From Deinococcus arboris (lineage in GTDB: Bacteria; Deinococcota; Deinococci; Deinococcales; Deinococcaceae): DNA of 64,000 nt. Below the pieces are notes generated by a model. The model worked only from the letters and a program-made list of their open reading frames with translations, did no database searches and was not told the DNA's origin. Positions 59,064-64,000 of the stretch are shown here, in pieces; within the stretch, counting starts at the first letter, position 1, and the number at the start of each line of letters is the position of its first letter. Where the stretch lies: assembly GCF_009755355.1 (NCBI RefSeq), contig NZ_WQLB01000007.1:1-64000 (forward strand), in the 5' to 3' direction. Both the position numbers and the translations under genes were made by a program.

Positions 59064-59076
59064 TCTCCTAATAAGC

Positions 59077-60771
59077 CTACTCACTCTTAAGATCCAGCCG
59101 CCTCCACCCCACCCGCAAGCTCAGCCACGTCCCCAGTCCCGTCATCAGCGCCAGACCTATCAATCCCAGTACCCCCTCGACTGTCCCCAGCGCGGAATAC
59201 CCCGGATAGAGGTCAGGGCGCAGCACGCTCCCCGCTGCCGGCCGCGCGAGCAGGAGCAAGCACAGCACCGAGTACGCCAGGCTCAGGCCCATAAAGGCCA
59301 GGCCGCCAGGGCTGACCCCAATTTCGGCAGGGTTATCGGCGTCAAACCGGGGCGCCGCCGCCCCCAAACCCACACCCAGCGCGGTAATGACAAAGGCGTT
59401 GCTGACACTCACCAAGCCGCTCAGCAGCAGCAGCGTCGGCCCCAGATTCAGGCTCAGGGCGCCCGCCAGGCCCATGCCCAGCCCCAGCGTCAGCGTGACA
59501 GGCAACACGCCCAGAAACTTGCTCAGGACAATCTGGCGCGGAGCGATAGGAGCTGTGCGCAGCAGCCAGTAGGCGCGGCCTTCGGTCGAAACGGCGGGAA
59601 ACGCCAGCCGCACCGCCACCCCCGCCACGATGAAGCCCTGAAACGCCAGCTGGATATAGCCCAGGATGCCCCGGAACTGCGGCACGGGAATAGGCACAGC
59701 CCGCACACTGACCAGATACACGCCCGCCAACGCAGCCACGACTAGGAGCTGACTCCACTGGGTGGGGTCACGCAGGGTCACGCGCAGGTCTTTACTGGCC
59801 AGGCTGCCGCCGCGTCCCAGCCTAGCCAGCGACCGCTCGGCCCAGCCGGCGCGGCGCGGCCGGGGGTCCAGCCTCGGCGTGCTGGAATCCAGCGCCCGCG
59901 CCCAGCCCTCCTGGTAGGCGCGGGCCGCCAGCAGGGTGGCGGCCACCAGCAGCCCGGCAGTCAGCAGCAACAGGGGCAGCAGCGCCGGCGCCAGTCGGCC
60001 CTGTGCAGCCTGCCACACCCCCTGCGCGGCCCACGAAGGCGGCAGCAAAGGACTGCCCGGCCCAGCAAAGTTACGCAGCACGGTTTCGACCTGGGCCGGG
60101 TCCTGGAGCCTCTGCACCAGCACCTCGGGGCGCAGGGCGCGAATGGCATAGACCAGCCCGGCGCTGATCAGGACGCCCAGGGCCGTGCTGACTTCTCGTA
60201 CGCGGCCCACTGGGGCGACGCGCATCAGCCCCACGGCCAGCAGGGCGCCCAGCCCCACCGGGGCCGCAAAGACCAGCACAGCCGCCAGCAGCATGACGCC
60301 GTAGGCCCAGAGCGGCGCCCCAAAGTACACGGCCACCGTCATCAGCAGCGGCACACTCAGGAACAGGGGCACCAGGGCGGCATTCAGGAAGGTCTCGCTC
60401 ACCTTCAAGGCAAAGACGCGCACCGTGGCAATGGGCTGCGTCAACAGAAAATTCAGGTCGTCGCTGAGGTACAGCGTCGAGATGGCCGCCGTCGTCGCAC
60501 TGAACGTCACGCCGCTGGACAGGGTGATCAAACCAATTTCAAGCACCCGCGCAAACACATTCAGGCCGATGTCCCCGAAGCGGCCCAGAAAGCTCAGTGC
60601 CCGCCAGGTGCCGTACACCTCCCCGGTCAGCAGCAGGGCGGCCAGCAGGCCCACCAGCCCATAGCCCCACCTGGGGCCACGCTGGACCGTGCGCCGCAGC
60701 GCCCGCAGCTTCAAGGCCCACAGGCTGGGGGGCGGCCCGGGCCGGGTCCCAGGCGCAGGGCGCACCGTCAT
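59077..60771 (-). CDS. ABC exporter membrane protein
   Basis: A 564-residue polytopic protein with about 12 hydrophobic segments in groups near both ends, matching the putative ABC exporter (YhaP/EcsB-like) layout. No transport motifs are known for this group. It overlaps the ATPase gene stop by four bases, so the two make one transporter. Substrate unknown. Confidence 0.82.
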   Translation of the reverse strand: MTVRPAPGTRPGPPPSLWALKLRALRRTVQRGPRWGYGLVGLLAALLLTGEVYGTWRALSFLGRFGDIGLNVFARVLEIGLITLSSGVTFSATTAAISTLYLSDDLNFLLTQPIATVRVFALKVSETFLNAALVPLFLSVPLLMTVAVYFGAPLWAYGVMLLAAVLVFAAPVGLGALLAVGLMRVAPVGRVREVSTALGVLISAGLVYAIRALRPEVLVQRLQDPAQVETVLRNFAGPGSPLLPPSWAAQGVWQAAQGRLAPALLPLLLLTAGLLVAATLLAARAYQEGWARALDSSTPRLDPRPRRAGWAERSLARLGRGGSLASKDLRVTLRDPTQWSQLLVVAALAGVYLVSVRAVPIPVPQFRGILGYIQLAFQGFIVAGVAVRLAFPAVSTEGRAYWLLRTAPIAPRQIVLSKFLGVLPVTLTLGLGMGLAGALSLNLGPTLLLLSGLVSVSNAFVITALGVGLGAAAPRFDADNPAEIGVSPGGLAFMGLSLAYSVLCLLLLARPAAGSVLRPDLYPGYSALGTVEGVLGLIGLALMTGLGTWLSLRVGWRRLDLKSE

Positions 60772-61532
60772 GCCCCGGCCACCTGTGCCTGCGCGGCCTG
60801 CTCCTCTTCAAGCAGCCGGAAGAAAATGCGCTCCAGGCTGTCGCCGTGTACGCCGCCAGCGGCCGTTCCGGTCTGCGCCCGCAGCTCATCCATCGTGCCC
60901 TCGCCCAGCACCTTGCCCCGGTCCAGCACCACCAGACGGTCACACACAGCCTCGGCCAGTGGCAGGGAATGGGTGGTCAGCAGCACCGTGCGGCCCCGGT
61001 CGGCGTGTGCCCGGAAGAGTTCGCGCACCTGCCGCGCGGCGTGGGGGTCCAGGCCCACCATCGGCTCGTCCACAATCAGGACCGGGGGGTCGGGCAGCAG
61101 CGCGGCGATGATGGCGACCTTTTGCCGCATGCCGTGGGAATAGGTTTCGATGGGCTCGTTCCCAAACTCAGTCAGGCGAAAGAAAGCCAGCCAGCGGTCA
61201 ATCTCGGCGTCGGGGCCCTGCACCCCGTACAGCTGGCCCACGAAGCGCAGCAGTTCGCGGGCCGTCAGTTTGCCGTACAGATAGGGCCGGTCAGGGATGT
61301 AACCAAAGGCCGCCTTGGCACGCAGCGGCTCGGTCCAGACATCGTGGCCCTGCACACGCACGGTGCCGGCCGTGGGGCGGGTCAGCCCCACCAGGGCACG
61401 AATGGTGGTCGTCTTGCCCGCGCCGTTGCTGCCCAGGAGCCCAAACACCGCGCCGGGCTGCACCGTGAAGCTCAGGTTGCTGACCGCCTCGTGCCGCCCA
61501 TAGCGCTTGGTGTAGTTCTGGACTTCGATCAT
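60768..61532 (-). CDS. ABC transporter ATP-binding protein
   Basis: A 254-residue ABC ATPase: Walker A LLGSNGAGKTTT, Q-loop near YIPDRPYLYG, signature TYSHGMRQKV, Walker B VLIVDEPMVGLD, and switch His TTHSL. The signature is the SHGMRQ variant common in ABC-2 exporters. TACGCT (61539-61544) sits 6 bases before the ATG at 61532; the frame upstream to 61646 is not coding. Confidence 0.92.
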   Translation of the reverse strand: MIEVQNYTKRYGRHEAVSNLSFTVQPGAVFGLLGSNGAGKTTTIRALVGLTRPTAGTVRVQGHDVWTEPLRAKAAFGYIPDRPYLYGKLTARELLRFVGQLYGVQGPDAEIDRWLAFFRLTEFGNEPIETYSHGMRQKVAIIAALLPDPPVLIVDEPMVGLDPHAARQVRELFRAHADRGRTVLLTTHSLPLAEAVCDRLVVLDRGKVLGEGTMDELRAQTGTAAGGVHGDSLERIFFRLLEEEQAAQAQVAGA

Positions 61533-61538
61533 GCGGCC

Positions 61539-61544
61539 AGCGTA
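61539..61544 (-). promoter_or_regulatory. Putative -10 box of the ABC exporter operon (leaderless)
   Basis: TACGCT on the minus strand, 6 bases before the ATG at 61532. Confidence 0.45.
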
Positions 61545-61780
61545 GGGGGCCGCGTCTGACAGGGGGGTTACGTTCTGGGTGAGAGGGGCGTTGAGGTGAG
61601 CTGTGCCGGATGCGCCACTTTCAGTCCTGAGAGCAGATGATGCCAAACACGGCGCGGCCGGGACTGGTCCGCCCCTGCTTCATGGCCTGTGCCACACTTT
61701 CCCCGCCGCCCCGAGGCCGCCCACGACTGGAATCCAGCTCAGCAATGCCCGGCAAAGAGGGCGCTACCCTGACCGGGCAC

Positions 61781-63433
61781 ATGGGCCACCCTATTCACGT
61801 TCTGCCGGATCACGTCGCGCGCCTGATTGCGGCGGGTGAGGTCGTGTCCCGCCCACTGGACGTGGTCCGTGAGCTGGTGGACAACGCGCTGGACGCGGGC
61901 GCCAGCCGCATCGAGGTTGAACTGGAGGGCGGCGGCCTGACCCTGGTGCGGGTGCGGGACAACGGCGCGGGCATTCCGGCCGGGTCGGTGGGGCTGGCGC
62001 CGCTCCGGCACGCCACCAGCAAGCTGGCCCCCGACAGCGGGGCGGCGCTGCGGGTGACCACCCTGGGCTTCCGGGGCGAGGCGCTGTGGGCGGCGGCGCA
62101 GGCCGGCGAGCTGCACCTGGTCACGCGCCCGGCCGCCCAGGTGGGCGCCGCCGAGGTGCAGGCCTGCGGCGACGAGGTGGGGGTCAGCCGCACCTCGGCC
62201 CCGGCCGGCACCACTGTCACCGTGCGGCGGCTGTTTGCGCGGCTGCCTGGTCGCCTGCGCACCCAGGCACCCTCCGCCACCGAGGCGCGCGAGGTCACGG
62301 CGCTGCTGGGCCGTTACGTGCTGCACTGGCCGGGCTTGCACTGGCGCCTCACCGTGGACGGCGAGGTGCGGCTGACGCACGCCCCTGCCGACCACCGGGG
62401 CGCCGTCGCCAGCGTGTACGGTGCCCTGAACGCCAACCGCGTGCTGCCCGTGAGCAGCGGCGCCGTGCGCGGGGTGGTCTCGCGCCCCGAACTCACGCGG
62501 CCCCGGCGCGACCGCATGCATTTCAGCGTCAATGGCCGCCCGGTGCTGGCCCCACCTGAACTGGAACGCGCCGTGATTGACGCTTACGCCGAGCTTCTGC
62601 CGGCCGGGACGGCGCCGCTGTGCGTGCTGGACCTGACGGTGGCCCCGGAGGAACACAACCCCAACGTTCACCCCGCCAAGCAGATCGTGGCCCTGGCCGA
62701 TCTGGGGGCGGTGGCAGCTGGGGTGCGCGCGGCCGTGGAGGCGGCGCTGGCCGGGCACCCGCTGGTGCGCGCCGCGCCCGCCCTGCTGACGCCAGATGCT
62801 GCGCCGCCCACTCCCCACGGCCACTTTCCAGCACTGAGCCTGGTGGGCGTGTATCAGGAGCTGTACCTGTTGGCCCAGGGCGAGGGCGACCTGTGGGTGG
62901 TGGACGCCCACGCCGCGCACGAGCGTGCCCTCTACGAGCAGCTGCGCCGCGAGGTGCAGGCCGCGCCCCCCCTGGAACTCCCCGAGCCCGAGCTGCTGCA
63001 CCTGACGCCCGAGCAACTGGCCTGCCTGCACGAACGCGCCCCGGCCCTGCACGCCTGGGGCCTGGCCATCGAGGATTTTGGGGCCGGCCTGGCGCGGCTG
63101 CGCGCGCTGCCCGCCGCCCTGGCCGCGCTGCCGGTGCCCCGCTTACACGAACAGATTGTCGAAGCCGCGCTGGGCACCGGCAGCGACCCGGCGCGGGACG
63201 TGCTGGCGCGTCTGGCCTGCGCCCCGGCCCTGAAAGCCGGCATGCTGGACCACGCACGGGGCGAGGCGGTGCTGGCGGCGCTGTCAGGCTGCGAGCAGCC
63301 CTGGGCCTGTCCCCACGGCCGCCCCACCACCCTGCGCCTGAGCGAACGCGACCTGGCCCACGCCTTCGGGCGCCGGGGTGTGCGCGACGTGCCACGGGGC
63401 CGCGACGCCGCGCCCGGCGTCAGCGGGCGGTAA
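61781..63433 (+). CDS. mutL: DNA mismatch repair protein MutL (nicking type)
   Basis: A 550-residue MutL. The N-terminal GHKL ATPase has ELVDNALDAGA, DNGAGIP, ATSKL and GFRGEAL. The C-terminal half has DAHAAHERALYE, a close form of the endonuclease motif DQHA(x2)E(x4)E with Ala for Gln, plus ACAPALKAG and CPHGRP, the other metal-site motifs. So it should nick DNA in mismatch repair. Start ATG at 61781: TACCCT lies 10 bases before it; the earlier in-frame ATG (61637) precedes non-conserved sequence. Confidence 0.93.
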   Translation: MGHPIHVLPDHVARLIAAGEVVSRPLDVVRELVDNALDAGASRIEVELEGGGLTLVRVRDNGAGIPAGSVGLAPLRHATSKLAPDSGAALRVTTLGFRGEALWAAAQAGELHLVTRPAAQVGAAEVQACGDEVGVSRTSAPAGTTVTVRRLFARLPGRLRTQAPSATEAREVTALLGRYVLHWPGLHWRLTVDGEVRLTHAPADHRGAVASVYGALNANRVLPVSSGAVRGVVSRPELTRPRRDRMHFSVNGRPVLAPPELERAVIDAYAELLPAGTAPLCVLDLTVAPEEHNPNVHPAKQIVALADLGAVAAGVRAAVEAALAGHPLVRAAPALLTPDAAPPTPHGHFPALSLVGVYQELYLLAQGEGDLWVVDAHAAHERALYEQLRREVQAAPPLELPEPELLHLTPEQLACLHERAPALHAWGLAIEDFGAGLARLRALPAALAALPVPRLHEQIVEAALGTGSDPARDVLARLACAPALKAGMLDHARGEAVLAALSGCEQPWACPHGRPTTLRLSERDLAHAFGRRGVRDVPRGRDAAPGVSGR

Positions 63434-64000
63434 GGGCGCTGCGCTGGCCGCTGAACAGCACCGGAAAGGTGGTGCGGGCCGCGCGGGTCATGACGGGCTG
63501 CACCCAGTAGGGCAGCCGGGCCGCCGCGTTCGTGACCTCAAAGCGGCCGTCGCGCGACACCGTCATCACGCCGGTCCAGCCCTGGCGCAGCGTGAGGTTG
63601 TAATAGGTGTTCAGGCCGGCGCAGCGCCCCTTCAGCGTCACGGTGCGGTCGCTATACATCCACTGCCCGCGCCGGGTGGGGCTGGTGGGGTGATCGGCCT
63701 GCACGACGGTGGCCAGCGAATTGCTGCCCGCATGAAAGGCCAGCAGGGTTTCGGCGGTGTAGGTGCGGGCGCCCGCCGGGGCCACCTTGACCCCCGCGCA
63801 GACACTCAGGGGCTGGACGGGCGGCTTGAACGTCTGCGGAAGAGCGATGTGAAAGCGCGCCCCACTGACCCGGCCTGCCCCCAGCAGCCAGCCTTCACTG
63901 AGGTTGGTCAGCAGGATGCTCACGGCACCCGGCCCCACCTGGCTCAGCGCCTGCGGATTGCGAATCTCACCGCCGATTTCCAGGGTGGCGGCCGAGGCCA
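63420..64000 (-). CDS. Hypothetical protein, runs off the right edge (partial)
   Basis: The frame is open from the right edge to a stop at 63420, at least 193 residues, and continues past the GTG at 63938 (ASAATLEIGGEIRNPQ... precedes it). Beta-rich, with paired Cys (SVCAGVKV, GRCAGLNTYY), probably an exported protein. No family recognised. It is convergent with mutL and their ends overlap by 14 bases. Confidence 0.65.
   Translation of the reverse strand, partial: ASAATLEIGGEIRNPQALSQVGPGAVSILLTNLSEGWLLGAGRVSGARFHIALPQTFKPPVQPLSVCAGVKVAPAGARTYTAETLLAFHAGSNSLATVVQADHPTSPTRRGQWMYSDRTVTLKGRCAGLNTYYNLTLRQGWTGVMTVSRDGRFEVTNAAARLPYWVQPVMTRAARTTFPVLFSGQRSALTAR

Overview
The window is chromosomal DNA from a Deinococcus species, inferred from several lines. 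Base composition is GC-rich throughout. Gene content is typical of the genus: HrpB, a TilS-TadA fusion, a Snf2 helicase carrying an intein, a carboxynorspermidine/saccharopine dehydrogenase and nicking-type MutL. Many start codons sit only 6-8 nt after a TANNNT box, the leaderless-promoter layout described for Deinococcus. There are no rRNA genes, no CRISPR array, no recognisable tRNA and no intact insertion sequence. Function names rest on motifs and family resemblance read by eye; no database search was run.

Layout. 1-3.4 kb: a methyltransferase and the helicase HrpB, then a roughly 0.5 kb imperfect inverted repeat. 3.9-9.1 kb (minus): a HAD phosphatase, then a five-gene chain of overlapping genes (amidase, endonuclease V, a short PPase-like protein, an SDR and a thioredoxin-reductase-like flavoprotein). 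9.2-16.5 kb: an alarmone synthetase-like protein, a Cys/Gly-tailed membrane protein, a small repeat element with terminal inverted repeats, a HAD hydrolase, an RlmI-like methyltransferase with a nonsense-interrupted lipoprotein gene behind it, a Kef-type antiporter and a lipoprotein. 16.5-21.8 kb: a fatty-acid beta-oxidation unit (fadB-like and thiolase) with an alpha/beta hydrolase and an AT-richer orphan gene between them. 21.9-24.7 kb: a radical SAM protein fused to an NSSSS-motif domain, translationally coupled to an APH-type kinase. 24.8-34.3 kb: TauE exporter, TilS-TadA, peroxiredoxin, and a lysine 2,3-aminomutase / aminotransferase operon divergent from an Lrp regulator.

34.3-38.9 kb is the trp operon (trpE, a four-helix-bundle gene, trpG, trpD, an ATP-grasp gene). 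It is preceded by a textbook transcription attenuator: a 15-codon leader peptide with four Trp codons, alternative 1:2 / 2:3 pairings, and a hairpin followed by a run of seven T. The leader peptide itself appears to be read from a leaderless transcript. 39.9-44.3 kb encodes a SWIM-Snf2 helicase interrupted in its Walker A motif by a 343-aa intein with class 3 signatures (Ala1, Trp66, Cys323, Thr341).

44.6-54.3 kb: a PQQ-type sugar dehydrogenase lipoprotein, a YiaA-like protein, aroA, a macro-domain protein, and a tightly overlapping four-gene cassette (NAD-dependent epimerase, metallo-beta-lactamase-fold hydrolase, adenylate-forming enzyme, KAS III-like synthase). The cassette looks like an uncharacterised acyl-condensation pathway and partly resembles OleA/OleD logic. 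54.4-64 kb: the Lys1-like dehydrogenase operon, an AT-richer island with a secreted Trp/Pro-rich peptide and a large helical-repeat protein, an ABC exporter, mutL, and a gene running off the right edge.
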